Shown here: positions 26,322 to 35,522 of the stretch, in pieces | Position numbering within the stretch: the first letter of the stretch is position 1 | Layout of the letters: the number at the start of each line of letters is the position of its first letter | NCBI GenBank assembly: GCA_022709905.1 | Contig: JAKLHY010000031.1 | Span: forward strand, 1-64,000 | DNA: 64,000 nucleotides | Reading direction: 5' to 3' | From: Verrucomicrobiota bacterium | Lineage (GTDB): Bacteria > Verrucomicrobiota > Verrucomicrobiia > Limisphaerales > UBA1319 | Notes under the pieces: generated by a model | Told to the model about the DNA's origin: nothing | Database searches by the model: none | Seen by the model: the letters and a program-made list of their open reading frames with translations, nothing else | Program-made: the position numbers and the translations under genes

Positions 26322-26794
26322 AATGAAAACCAACGATCTCAGAGACGCGGGCACCCGCCGTCGGCCTTGAAATCCGCCGGATTTATTTCTCGCTCAAGCG
26401 CGCAGGCAACCTGCGTCACCATCGGATTCACGTTATTAGGCCAGCATGCTTCTCGGATGGCAAGTGCCCTCTGCGCGTTTCGTCCGGCGATTTGCAGCAA
26501 CAGGATCTACCGTTTGAAATCGAAGCCCAGAACCGAGCTCGGTGATCTGAGGGGGAACGGATCACAGGGTGTTTTACAGGTCTGCATCCATGAATTGTGC
26601 TCTTGAATCCCGTGTGACCATCGGCTACGATCTTCATCGAATCCAATTTGAATGGCGAAAAAATTTGAGCCCGAGAGATCCTGTTTGCGCTTATTGCGCG
26701 CGTCCTTGATGCTGGCGCCCGTGAGTTTGAGGTGGATTACCAGAACGGCGAGGATGTGTTCCGTGTGACGTGAATAAAAGCTTAACCAGTCTTT
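26322..26794. other. Intergenic interval with a possible broken small gene
   Basis: No convincing complete gene. Two short overlapping + strand frames at 26590-26709 (39 codons) and about 26673-26773 look protein-like: the second ends LDAGAREFEVDYQNGEDVF before a TGA at 26771. They lie in different frames around an A6 run (26658-26663), so a small frameshifted gene is possible. The crcB operon promoter would be near the left end of the interval. Confidence 0.25.
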
Positions 26795-28156
26795 ATGCGA
26801 AAACCACTGCCTTTTTGGATCGTGTTTCAATGGGGAATCCTCGCGGTGGCCTGGGCGCAGGTCCCCCCCGTCGTTAACTACCAGGGCCGCATCACGGCTT
26901 CGGGCACCAATTTTAATGGCGAAGGTCATTTCAAATTCGCGCTGGTTGGCAACTACACCAACATGGCCCGTCAAGCGATCGCGACAGCCACCGTCAAGAG
27001 TGGCGCGATTGCGGCTGTTACGGTCGTGGATGGAGGCTCTGACTATACTGACGTTCCAAAAGTCACCGTGAGAGACCCTCTGGGATCCGGCGCCCAATTG
27101 ACGGCAACGATTTCCCACGGCGCTGTCACGACGATCAAGATTGCGGACGGCGGCCGCAGTTACTCCCTAATGCCCATCATTCAAGTCGAGGCGCCTAAAC
27201 CCGCGTGGTCGGCCACAACCTTTTGGAGCAACGACGGCACTAGCGTGTCGGGAAACGAACCCACCTCGGCGGTGTCGGTGCCAGTCGATGCGGGCCTGTT
27301 CTCCGTGGGATTGGGGGACACCAATCTCGCCAATATGGCTGGCTTGGAGGCGTCGGTATTTGAGAAGATCGACCTGCGGCTTCGGATCTGGTTCAGCGAT
27401 GGATCGGGGCCGTTTATTCAACTCAGCCCCGATCAATCCATGGGTTCGACGGCCTATGCCCTGATGGCCGCCCGGGTGTCCCCCGCGAGCCTCACCAATC
27501 TGGATGCCTCCCAATTGACGACCGGCCAGATCCCGGAAGCGCGTGTTCCCGCGAGCATTGCGCGCGTCAGCAACATCATGCCGGAGGTCTTGGCCCACGA
27601 CGGATCGGGCAGCAGTCTCAACGCGGACCTGCTCGACGGCCATCACGCGAGTGATTTTGCCTTCACTTCGCATGCCCATCCTGGAATGGTCACGAACACC
27701 GCTGCTTCCTGGGTTTTCATCCCCGGCGCTCAGTTGGGTGCCGCACTCAACTTTTATCAGATGGATGTTGCGCCGAACGTCAGGGGAAGTTCTCAACTGT
27801 ACAGTGGAGATACAACCGGAGAAAAATCATTGACGTTGCCGCTATCGCTGCCCTCTGTGCTCTACGGAAAACCGGTTCAACTCGATGAGTTGTGGATTGA
27901 TTATTATTGTGAGAATGGCGCGAAAAACTACATCTCGGGAACCGGCCTGACCCGCCAATCCTGGGATGGTTGGAGCGCCGGTTTATTGAACGATTCGACG
28001 CCACACAAGAGCAACGACTACACCAATTACGTCTGCACGGACCTTGGGATTCTCTCCAGCAACGCATCCTCCGTGATGCTCCGGCTGGATTTCCAATTCG
28101 CGAACAAGACCAATTACATTCAAATCAATTCCGTGCGACTCAAGCTGACGCATTAA
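26795..28156 (+). CDS. Secreted beta-rich protein with fibre-like repeats
   Basis: A 453-aa exported protein with signal peptide (FWIVFQWGILAVAWA). It opens VPPVVNYQGRITASGTNFNG, a start found in many Verrucomicrobiota and Bacteroidota surface or tail-fibre-like proteins. Inside is a pair of similar blocks (IAAVTVVDGGSDYTDVPKVTV and VTTIKIADGGRSYSLMPIIQV). Then come motifs recalling phage-fibre stalks, SMGSTAYALMAARV and DLLDGHHASDFAFTSHAH. The C-terminal 130 residues form an unassigned beta domain. It stands alone. The function is unknown; an extracellular adhesion or structural role is a guess. Confidence 0.75.
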   Translation: MRKPLPFWIVFQWGILAVAWAQVPPVVNYQGRITASGTNFNGEGHFKFALVGNYTNMARQAIATATVKSGAIAAVTVVDGGSDYTDVPKVTVRDPLGSGAQLTATISHGAVTTIKIADGGRSYSLMPIIQVEAPKPAWSATTFWSNDGTSVSGNEPTSAVSVPVDAGLFSVGLGDTNLANMAGLEASVFEKIDLRLRIWFSDGSGPFIQLSPDQSMGSTAYALMAARVSPASLTNLDASQLTTGQIPEARVPASIARVSNIMPEVLAHDGSGSSLNADLLDGHHASDFAFTSHAHPGMVTNTAASWVFIPGAQLGAALNFYQMDVAPNVRGSSQLYSGDTTGEKSLTLPLSLPSVLYGKPVQLDELWIDYYCENGAKNYISGTGLTRQSWDGWSAGLLNDSTPHKSNDYTNYVCTDLGILSSNASSVMLRLDFQFANKTNYIQINSVRLKLTH

Positions 28157-28410
28157 ACGGCAGATCCGATGAATGCGGTCCGATGATGGCATTTGCAGGC
28201 CGATCGCTTACATTCCATCGGTTTTCCCAATCCTTCAGGGCCTTCAAATTTTGCCTGCTCATATTGGCGTTTATTGGGTAGGTATTTTTTCCCGCGGTTC
28301 GGGGGAGCCAACTTGCGGCTTTACGGGACCGGTCCGGGTAAGGTACAGATATCGGCGAATACTCACAACCCAAACAACCGAGAGCTGTCGGGAGCGAAAG
28401 GAACAGATCG

Positions 28411-29745
28411 ATGAATCATTTACGGGAAGCAACGCGGCGTGATTTCTTGAAAACATCGGGGCAAATGGTAGCCGGGGTGGCTTTGGCGGGCGCAATGGCC
28501 AGACCCGGTTACGCGGCAGAGAGTAATACAATCAAAATTGCCCTGATCGGTTGTGGCAGCCGGGGGACTGGCGCGGCGGAAAACGCGCTGTCGACCGAAG
28601 GCCCCACCAAACTATGGGCCATGGCCGATGTGTTTCCGAACCGCTTGGAAAACAGCTACAAGACGTTGACAGAAAAGCACTCCGCGCAGCTCGACGTTCC
28701 GCCGGATCGCCGCTTTGTGGGAATGGACGGTTTTAAAAAGGCGATGGACATGCTCAGCAAAGGCGATGTTGTCCTGCTGGCGACCCCTCCGGCTTTTCGT
28801 CCGATGCACGTCGAGTATGCGGTCCAAAAGGGGCTGAATGTATTCATGGAAAAGTCCTTTGCGGTCGACGGCCCCGGGATTCGCAAGGTGATGAAGGCGG
28901 GCCAGGAGGCGGCACGCCAGAATTTGAAGATCGCCGGTGGATTGATGAGCCGTCACAGCGAACCCCTGGAAGAGGCGATTCGACGGATTCATGATGGCGC
29001 GTTGGGGGATATTATCACCTGTTGGGCCTATCGAGTGCACGGGCCGGTGGGGATTGGGGACCGACAGGCCAGCATGAACGAGATGGCCTATCAGATCGCT
29101 AACTATAGCTGTTTCACCTGGCTCAACGGCAGTTTCATCGTCGATTGGCTGATTCACAACATCGATGTCTGTTGCTGGGTGAAGAATGCGTGGCCGGTCG
29201 CGGTCCAGGGGAGCGGGGGACGCGAGGTGCGCCGGGATGCCGACCAGCTTTTTGATCATTACCTGGCCGAATACACTTATCCGGACGGAACTCGAATGAT
29301 GGCGCAGGGCAGGCACATTGCCAATTGCTGGGAGTTCTTTGGCGATGTGATCCAGGGAGCCAAAGGTTGTGCGGTCTTGGGAGAGGGCATCAGTCATCCC
29401 CGCCTTTACCGCGGTCATCAGCAGAAGGAAGAAAACATTCTCTGGCAACATCAAGGGTCTCCGGGAAACGCGTATCAGCGGGAACACGATCTGTTCTTCA
29501 GCGCGATCCGGAACGATAAACCCTACAATGAAACCGAGCGCTGCGCGAAGTCATGCCTGACCGCGATCATGGGGCGCATGGCCTGTGAAAGCGGAAAGCT
29601 GATCACGTGGGAGGAAGCCTTGAATTCCCAGATCGAGCTCGCGCCGGGTCTGGACCAGTTCACGATGAATTCCCAGCCGCCCGTTGTTCCGAATGCCAAG
29701 GGTGAATATCCCGTGGCCGTGCCCGGAAAAAGCCAGGTGCTTTAG
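28411..29745 (+). CDS. Exported Gfo/Idh/MocA-family oxidoreductase
   Basis: A 444-aa protein with a Tat signal (TRRDFLKTSGQMVAGVALAGA). The Rossmann domain has IKIALIGCGSRGTGA and GDVVLLATPPAFRP, and the family Glu-Lys signature appears as NVFMEKSFA, with Ser in place of Pro. The C-terminal domain contains HNIDVCCWVKNAWP and the EHDLFFSAIRNDKPYNETE region seen in the larger PVC-type members. It probably acts on carbohydrates in the periplasm. Downstream genes on the same strand (beta-helix protein, TIM-barrel isomerase-like protein, sialidase) suggest a loose glycan-use cluster. Confidence 0.9.
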   Translation: MNHLREATRRDFLKTSGQMVAGVALAGAMARPGYAAESNTIKIALIGCGSRGTGAAENALSTEGPTKLWAMADVFPNRLENSYKTLTEKHSAQLDVPPDRRFVGMDGFKKAMDMLSKGDVVLLATPPAFRPMHVEYAVQKGLNVFMEKSFAVDGPGIRKVMKAGQEAARQNLKIAGGLMSRHSEPLEEAIRRIHDGALGDIITCWAYRVHGPVGIGDRQASMNEMAYQIANYSCFTWLNGSFIVDWLIHNIDVCCWVKNAWPVAVQGSGGREVRRDADQLFDHYLAEYTYPDGTRMMAQGRHIANCWEFFGDVIQGAKGCAVLGEGISHPRLYRGHQQKEENILWQHQGSPGNAYQREHDLFFSAIRNDKPYNETERCAKSCLTAIMGRMACESGKLITWEEALNSQIELAPGLDQFTMNSQPPVVPNAKGEYPVAVPGKSQVL

Positions 29746-29815
29746 GCCGCAAGCACTCCAGTCCCCGCCGAGGATCTGTCACGGAAAATATTCAGTGGCG
29801 GGAGGTGATGTTTTT

Positions 29816-32203
29816 ATGAGTTCATCGAACACGCGTTCTGTTCTTCGTCTTTTAGCAGGCCTGGTATTTCTCGCATGCGCCTGCGCGAACAGCCCCGGGG
29901 CGAACAGTGAGCCGCCGTCCTGTTCCCCAGCCTTGGAGGAGGCGGCTGTGGCACTTGCCAATTCACAGTTGGATGTTGCCGCCCGGCGCTTCGACGAGAT
30001 CTCAAAGGACTCGCACAGTCCGGCCTTTATTCGCGGTCTGGCCGGGATTGGGATTGCGGAAACGGCCCTCGCGCGAAGGGACATTTCGGCGGCGATCCGG
30101 GCCTGGCGGCAACTTGCGGAGAATCCGGTCGTGCCTGGTTGGCTGCGCGACCTCGCGCAGAGGCGGGCTCTTGAAACCGAACGCGGATCGAAAGGACTCC
30201 CCGAAAGAGATCCGGCCTTGTATCGCGTAACGTTACCGGTTTTGCCTGATCCGGCCGTCGTTTTTCACGTTTCTCCGGATGGAAGCGACGCCGCTGATGG
30301 CTCCAGGAACCGCCCGTTCAAGTCCCTCGCCAAGGCCCGTGACGCGATTCGCGACCTCAAGAAGTCCAAGGCAGGATTGCTCCCGATTGGCGGTGTCCGG
30401 GTGATCATCGGTGCTGGTTCCTTTGTCCTGAAGCAACCTCTGAGATTCACGGGGGAGGACTCGGGCACGATTGAGGCGCCGATTGTTTATGCGGCCGAAC
30501 CGGGCGCTTCAGTCGTCCTAGGCGGCGGTCTTTTATTGCAGGGCTGGAAACCGATCACAGATCCATCTGTTCGTGGGAAATTGGACGCCTCCATTCGGGA
30601 TCAAGTGTTGGAAGTGGACCTGAAGGCCAATGGAGTGAGTGAGTGGGGAGATGCCACGGCTTTGAAAAAACGTCCGGAACTGTTTGTCGACGGAACGCCT
30701 CAAATCCTCGCACGCTGGCCCAACAAGGGTTTTGTCAAAACCGGCGATATTTTGGGCTCAGAGACCTTCAAGGTGTGGGGTTCCATATCCGGGTGCAAGG
30801 ATGGCAAATTTCGATTTGAAGAAGACCGCCCCAAACAGTGGCTGGATGAGCCTGATGTCCGTCTTTATGGTTATTGGTTCTGGGATTGGTATGAGGAATA
30901 CCAGTCCGTGCGATCCATTGATCCCCAGGCGGGCAGTTTTACCCTGGCCCAGCCGTATGCTTCCTATGGCTATCGCAAGGGCCAACGGTACTACGCCGCC
31001 AATGTGTTCCGCGAACTGGACCAACCAGAGGAGTGGTATCTGGACAGGCGCCACGGCAAAATCTACTGGTTGCCGGACAAGACGACCGAAGTGTCAAAGG
31101 CGCAGACGGTCCTGAGCGTCTACTCGGAGCCGTTCGTGATCCTCGAAAATGTCAATCATCTGGTTTTGCTCGGACTGGTTTTTCAGGAGGGCAGGGGAGA
31201 CGGCCTTCACATCGGAGGCGGAACAAACTGCCTGGTGGCAGGCTGCGTTTTTCGTCGCTTGGGCGGTGACGCTGTGATTGTGCAGGGCGGCGAAAACCAC
31301 GGTGTTTTCGGCTGCTCGATGCACACCCTGGGCTGTGGCGGGATGCGGATTGATGGCGGTGACCGCCGGCTTCTGCGGGCCGGCCGTCATTTCGTCGAAA
31401 ACTGCGCCGTGTCCGATATCTCGCGGATCAAACGCACCTACGCGCCCGCTGTGCACCTGGATGGATGCGGAAACCGGATCGCTCATAATCTCTTCGAGCG
31501 AATTCCCTCTTCCGCCATGCGCATTGAGGGCAATGACCACCTGATCGAACTGAACCATGTCCGCCATGTGGTCCAGGAATCCGATGATCAAGGGGGCATC
31601 GACATGTTCGGGAATCCACTGTATCGAGGCGTGGTTATCCGTTGGAACCGATGGAGCGACATCAAGGGAGGAACCGAATGCGGCGCGGCGGGGATTCGGC
31701 TGGATGACATGATCTCAGGAATTGTGGTTCATGGAAACCTCTTTGAACGCTGCGGCGCGGTTCAATTTGGCGGGGTCCAAATCCACGGCGGCAAGGAGAA
31801 TGTCGTGGACGGAAACCTGTTTGTCGATTGCCATGCCGGGATGAGCTACTCGCGCTGGGATGAAGCGCGCTGGATGAAAAGCATCGAGCCGTTTCTCGCC
31901 CAGGCCGGCCAGGAGCCCTTTGCCAGCCGGTATCCGGACCTCGCCCGGCTGAAATCCGAGCCGAATGTGAACTTCATCACTCGAAACATTCTCTTTGGAT
32001 GCAAAAACGTCTTTCTGAGGGACGGCGGCGTCGAAAAAACCGCTCTGATGATGATCAGCAGGGAACCAGCGCCCGCAGACTTGTTGTCGGCGGGAATGGC
32101 GCGGGATCGCAAGTTGCGCCACGCCTTGTTCGAACCCATTCCAGTGAGCGAAATTGGCCCTTATACGCACCCGTGGTGTGAGGGTGCGCCGTCCCAGAAC
32201 TGA
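29816..32203 (+). CDS. Secreted right-handed parallel beta-helix protein
   Basis: A 795-aa exported protein. The N-terminus is lipoprotein-like (LRLLAGLVFLACACANS), so it may be lipid-anchored. Residues 40-120 are TPR-like helices. From about 140 there is a pectate-lyase/polysaccharide-lyase type beginning (FHVSPDGSDAADGSRNRPFKSLAKA), then beta-helix coils with repeated HLVLLGLVFQEG, GTNCLVAGCVFRRLG and NHGVFGCSMHTLG units. The fold is typical of polysaccharide lyases and glycosidases, but no catalytic set can be assigned. ATG 29816 is chosen because GGAGGTGA lies 7 bases upstream; the longer frame runs back into the previous gene. Confidence 0.83.
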   Translation: MSSSNTRSVLRLLAGLVFLACACANSPGANSEPPSCSPALEEAAVALANSQLDVAARRFDEISKDSHSPAFIRGLAGIGIAETALARRDISAAIRAWRQLAENPVVPGWLRDLAQRRALETERGSKGLPERDPALYRVTLPVLPDPAVVFHVSPDGSDAADGSRNRPFKSLAKARDAIRDLKKSKAGLLPIGGVRVIIGAGSFVLKQPLRFTGEDSGTIEAPIVYAAEPGASVVLGGGLLLQGWKPITDPSVRGKLDASIRDQVLEVDLKANGVSEWGDATALKKRPELFVDGTPQILARWPNKGFVKTGDILGSETFKVWGSISGCKDGKFRFEEDRPKQWLDEPDVRLYGYWFWDWYEEYQSVRSIDPQAGSFTLAQPYASYGYRKGQRYYAANVFRELDQPEEWYLDRRHGKIYWLPDKTTEVSKAQTVLSVYSEPFVILENVNHLVLLGLVFQEGRGDGLHIGGGTNCLVAGCVFRRLGGDAVIVQGGENHGVFGCSMHTLGCGGMRIDGGDRRLLRAGRHFVENCAVSDISRIKRTYAPAVHLDGCGNRIAHNLFERIPSSAMRIEGNDHLIELNHVRHVVQESDDQGGIDMFGNPLYRGVVIRWNRWSDIKGGTECGAAGIRLDDMISGIVVHGNLFERCGAVQFGGVQIHGGKENVVDGNLFVDCHAGMSYSRWDEARWMKSIEPFLAQAGQEPFASRYPDLARLKSEPNVNFITRNILFGCKNVFLRDGGVEKTALMMISREPAPADLLSAGMARDRKLRHALFEPIPVSEIGPYTHPWCEGAPSQN

Positions 32204-32400
32204 CGCCCGGAAATCTGCCGGGCCCGGCGTAGTCCCGCGATTGCCGGGGGGTTCATTGTGAATTCGAGGAGGCGATGCTCTGCGGAATAAATTCCACGCG
32301 CCGGTTGTCGCGCTCATCCTGAATTCACAGGGCGGCGGCGGATTTGACATTCTCGGAGGCGTGGTTTACAAGCGATCAAGCAACTCATTCTTTTCACATC

Positions 32401-33285
32401 ATGATAGCACGTCGTTCCTTTCTAAAACGTACCGGGATGGTGGTGGCGGCCGCTGTGGGAGGTCAAACCATGACTCGGAACAACGCTTTTGCCCAGCCGT
32501 CGGCGGTGGTTCGTGAGCCAGACACATTTCGTCTGGGGATGGCCGGTTACACTTTCAACAAGTTCAAGCTGGAACCGACCCTCGAAATGCTTAAGAAGGT
32601 CGATGTCCACTACCTTTGCATCAAGGATTTTCATCTGCCATTGAAGAGTACGGCAGACGAGATCGCCGCCTTTCACGCGAAGTGCAGGAGTTTTGAGGTC
32701 ACCGGATATGGCGTGGGCCCGATCTACATGGGCAGTGAGGCGGAGGCAAACGACGCTTTTGCTTACGCCAAACGTGTGGGTGTGAACCTTGTCGTGGGGG
32801 TGCCTTTCAAAATGATCGGCCAGAAGCGCGTTTCTTCACCCGAGCTGCTCAAATACATCGAACGTAAAGTCCAGGAATCCAACATCAAATATGCCATCCA
32901 CAACCATGGACCGGACATGCCCGATCTTTTCCCAAGCGCGGAAAGCTGCATCGAGATCATCCGAGACATGGACAAGCGCGTGGGACTTTGCCTGGACATT
33001 GGTCATCAATTGCGGGACGGCAAGGACCCCGTGAAGGCGCTGTTGGACTTCGCCGACCGTGTTCACGATATCCACATCAAGAATGTCACGTCCTCCGGCA
33101 AGGGCGGTCGATCCATCGAAATGCCCCGAGGGGCGATTGATCTGCCGGCCTTTGTGCGGGCTCTCCGTAAAGTGAAATACAACGGTGTGTGCAGCCTCGA
33201 ATATGAGAAGGACATGGACAATCCCCTCCTCGGCGTCGCGGAGTCCATCGGGTATTTTCGGGGGCTCATGGACGCCACGCGCTGA
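32401..33285 (+). CDS. Exported sugar phosphate isomerase/epimerase-like TIM barrel protein
   Basis: A 294-aa protein with a Tat-type signal (ARRSFLKRTGMVVAAAVGG). The mature part is an AP-endonuclease-2/xylose isomerase-like TIM barrel: LGMAGYTFNKFKLEPTLEML, YAIHNHGPD, VGLCLDIGHQLRDGKDP, VHDIHIKN and CSLEYEKD. The His, Asp and Glu residues at the strand ends are the expected metal ligands. It likely interconverts keto sugars or acts in periplasmic sugar breakdown with the neighbouring oxidoreductase. ATG 32401 starts directly before the twin-arginine motif. Confidence 0.88.
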   Translation: MIARRSFLKRTGMVVAAAVGGQTMTRNNAFAQPSAVVREPDTFRLGMAGYTFNKFKLEPTLEMLKKVDVHYLCIKDFHLPLKSTADEIAAFHAKCRSFEVTGYGVGPIYMGSEAEANDAFAYAKRVGVNLVVGVPFKMIGQKRVSSPELLKYIERKVQESNIKYAIHNHGPDMPDLFPSAESCIEIIRDMDKRVGLCLDIGHQLRDGKDPVKALLDFADRVHDIHIKNVTSSGKGGRSIEMPRGAIDLPAFVRALRKVKYNGVCSLEYEKDMDNPLLGVAESIGYFRGLMDATR

Positions 33286-33304
33286 GGTTTCGAGCCTTCC
33301 CGGC

Positions 33305-34486
33305 ATGAATAAGATTCCTTTTGGGTTGTTTCTGGTTCCGCTGGTTTTCTTCGGCCCGATTGCGAGGGCCGCGGAGCCCCAACCCGGGTATGAAGTCTCC
33401 GAAGAAAACAGCCGGAGCGTTTTCACCACAAATGTCTATGTTGCCGGATCTGGCGGATACCATACTTACCGTATCCCATCGCTGGTGGCGGCTGCAAACG
33501 GAGACGTGCTCGCTTTTGCGGAAGGCCGAAAGCGGGGGACCGGCGACTCGGGGGATATTGATCTGTTACTGAGGCGCAGCACGGACCAGGGTCGAACCTG
33601 GCAGCCAACACAAACCGTCTGGGACGACGGCTCCCATACCTGCGGCAATCCATGTCCCGTGCTCGATCGCGACACCGGCACGCTCTGGCTGCTGATGACT
33701 TGGAATCGAGGGGATGACACCGAACCGCAAATCATCGCTCAACAAAGCAAGGATACCCGGCGCGTATTTATCACGAGCTCGGCCGATGGCGGCCTGTCCT
33801 GGGCCAGACCGCGCGAAATCACGCGCGATGTGAAACAGACAAATTGGACTTGGTACGCCACCGGGCCAGGCGCCGGAATCCAAGTGGAACGGGGTCCGCA
33901 CAAAGGCCGCCTGCTGATTCCCTGCGATCACATCGAGGCCGGCACTCGAGCCTATTACTCGCATGTGATTTTTTCGGACGATCATGGCTCGAGCTGGAAA
34001 CTCGGGGGGGCATCCCCGCAGCCGCAAGTGAACGAGTGCGAAATCGTTGAACTCCTGGACAACAAGCTTCTGCTCAACATGCGGAATTACAATCCCGCCC
34101 GTCGGGCCCGACAACAAGCGCTGAGCATCGATGGCGGCCTGACCTGGATCCGCCAGCGACAGGTCCCTGAGTTGGTCGAACCGATATGCCAGGCTAGCAT
34201 ACGTCGGTTCTCATGGCCCGACAACATCCGCCAGAGCGTCCTCCTATTCAGCAATCCCGCCAGCACCCGGCGCGAGCGCCTGACCGTGCGAGCCAGCTTC
34301 GATGAAGGCGAGACCTGGCCGGTCTCACGCCTGCTGGATCCCCGACCCAGCGCGTATTCCTGTCTGGCCAAACTCGCCGGGGATTCCATGGCTGTCCTCT
34401 ATGAAGCAGGGGGCAAGAGCCCCTATGAGGCCCTGGTGTTCACCCGGTTCCGCCTGCCATGGCTGATGGAAGGCAGGCCGGAATAA
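33305..34486 (+). CDS. Secreted sialidase (exo-alpha-sialidase, GH33-like)
   Basis: A 393-aa exported protein (signal FGLFLVPLVFFGPIARA). The six-bladed sialidase fold is indicated by YRIPSLVAAANGDVLAF, holding the RIP motif Arg of the catalytic triad, then AEGRKRGTGDSGDIDLLL with the catalytic Asp region, and five Asp-box repeats: STDQGRTW, SADGGLSW, SDDHGSSW, SIDGGLTW and SFDEGETW. LLNMRNYN and VLYEAGG supply the remaining Arg/Tyr/Glu positions. It should release terminal sialic acid or a related sugar from glycans. It begins 19 bases after the isomerase-like gene, so co-transcription is likely. Confidence 0.92.
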   Translation: MNKIPFGLFLVPLVFFGPIARAAEPQPGYEVSEENSRSVFTTNVYVAGSGGYHTYRIPSLVAAANGDVLAFAEGRKRGTGDSGDIDLLLRRSTDQGRTWQPTQTVWDDGSHTCGNPCPVLDRDTGTLWLLMTWNRGDDTEPQIIAQQSKDTRRVFITSSADGGLSWARPREITRDVKQTNWTWYATGPGAGIQVERGPHKGRLLIPCDHIEAGTRAYYSHVIFSDDHGSSWKLGGASPQPQVNECEIVELLDNKLLLNMRNYNPARRARQQALSIDGGLTWIRQRQVPELVEPICQASIRRFSWPDNIRQSVLLFSNPASTRRERLTVRASFDEGETWPVSRLLDPRPSAYSCLAKLAGDSMAVLYEAGGKSPYEALVFTRFRLPWLMEGRPE

Positions 34487-34496
34487 GAACAGGCTC

Positions 34497-35426
34497 TTAA
34501 CGATTGGCGGGCGCCGCCTTTTCAACTCCGCGCAAGGCCATGGCTCGCCAAACCAGGGAGGGATTGTTCGTGATGATCCCGTCCACACCCAGATCAAGGA
34601 GCGCGGCGGCTTCGGCGGGATCATCGATGGTGTAAACCCAGACCTTGAGCTTCTGGCCATGCGCATAGGCAACGGACTCTCGCGTAACGAGTTTGTTCCA
34701 GCCCACCACGCTTGCTCCGGCTTTCTTGGCTTCATCAATCCATTCCGGATTCAGGGTTTTTTCCTCGTCGGTCAGTTTTTTTCCGTTCCGTGTGCCGGCG
34801 GGTCCCAGGGCGCCCAGGATTTGTTGGGGCATTTGATCGTGGAAATCCTTCAGGAAGGCCCAGTCAAACGATTGGACCACCACGTGGTTCATTTCATTGC
34901 GTTCGCGGAGCAGTTGGACGCAAGAGGCCGCGTCACCGGCCTTTCGTTCAATCAAGGTGACGCCGCCGTTGGTCTGGATGATATCGAGGGCCTCGTTCAG
35001 CCGCAGGAGACGGGTGCCCGTAAATTTCGGATCAAGCCACTTGCCCGCGTCAAGCGTCTGCAGCTCGGCTGCCGAGCGGCTGTTGACGCCGATTTTCTTG
35101 CCTCCCCATTTGGCCGCCGCGTCGGTGGTGCGATCAAGGTCGGAGTCATGAATCACGATGGGCACCCGATCGCGGGCGATGTGGTAATCGAGCTCCACAA
35201 GATCCGCGCCAGCGGCTTTGGCCAGCTGGAATGCGGGCAGGGTGTTCTCGGGGGCGAAGGCGCTATAGCCGCGATGAGCAATAACCAAAGGGCGGGACAT
35301 CTGCAGGAGGCGCTCGGCGGGGAGCGGACCTGCCGCCGTGAGTATACAGCTGGTGGAAAGGGTCAGAGTCAACGCCAAAGGGCCTGGACGAATCCAGGAC
35401 TTCTTCTTAACTACGTCTAAAATCAT
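34497..35426 (-). CDS. Exported glycerophosphodiester phosphodiesterase
   Basis: A 309-aa protein with signal peptide (PGPLALTLTLSTSCILTAAG). The GDPD TIM barrel shows the catalytic IAHRGYSAFAPENTLPAF (His, Arg, Glu), VELDYHIARDRVPIVIHDSDLDRTT (second His and metal-binding Glu/Asp) and VDGIITNNPSLV at the end. It hydrolyses deacylated phospholipids to glycerol-3-phosphate and an alcohol. It is convergent with the sialidase gene; the two stops are about 10 bases apart inside a small inverted repeat (TAAGA/TCTTA). Confidence 0.93.
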   Translation of the reverse strand: MILDVVKKKSWIRPGPLALTLTLSTSCILTAAGPLPAERLLQMSRPLVIAHRGYSAFAPENTLPAFQLAKAAGADLVELDYHIARDRVPIVIHDSDLDRTTDAAAKWGGKKIGVNSRSAAELQTLDAGKWLDPKFTGTRLLRLNEALDIIQTNGGVTLIERKAGDAASCVQLLRERNEMNHVVVQSFDWAFLKDFHDQMPQQILGALGPAGTRNGKKLTDEEKTLNPEWIDEAKKAGASVVGWNKLVTRESVAYAHGQKLKVWVYTIDDPAEAAALLDLGVDGIITNNPSLVWRAMALRGVEKAAPANR

Positions 35427-35522
35427 AGGTTATTTTGTCCAGACGTGCAATCTGATGCAAGTTCCGAGTTGGGATCCGCCAAATTCCGGGAACGTTTTCC
35501 CGGCGGTTCCGTCAAACTGAGC

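Noticed and set aside
26322..26460. Possible fluoride riboswitch upstream of crcB
   Set aside because: A GATGG-containing stretch exists on the minus strand, but the required pseudoknot and conserved 3' segment could not be found.
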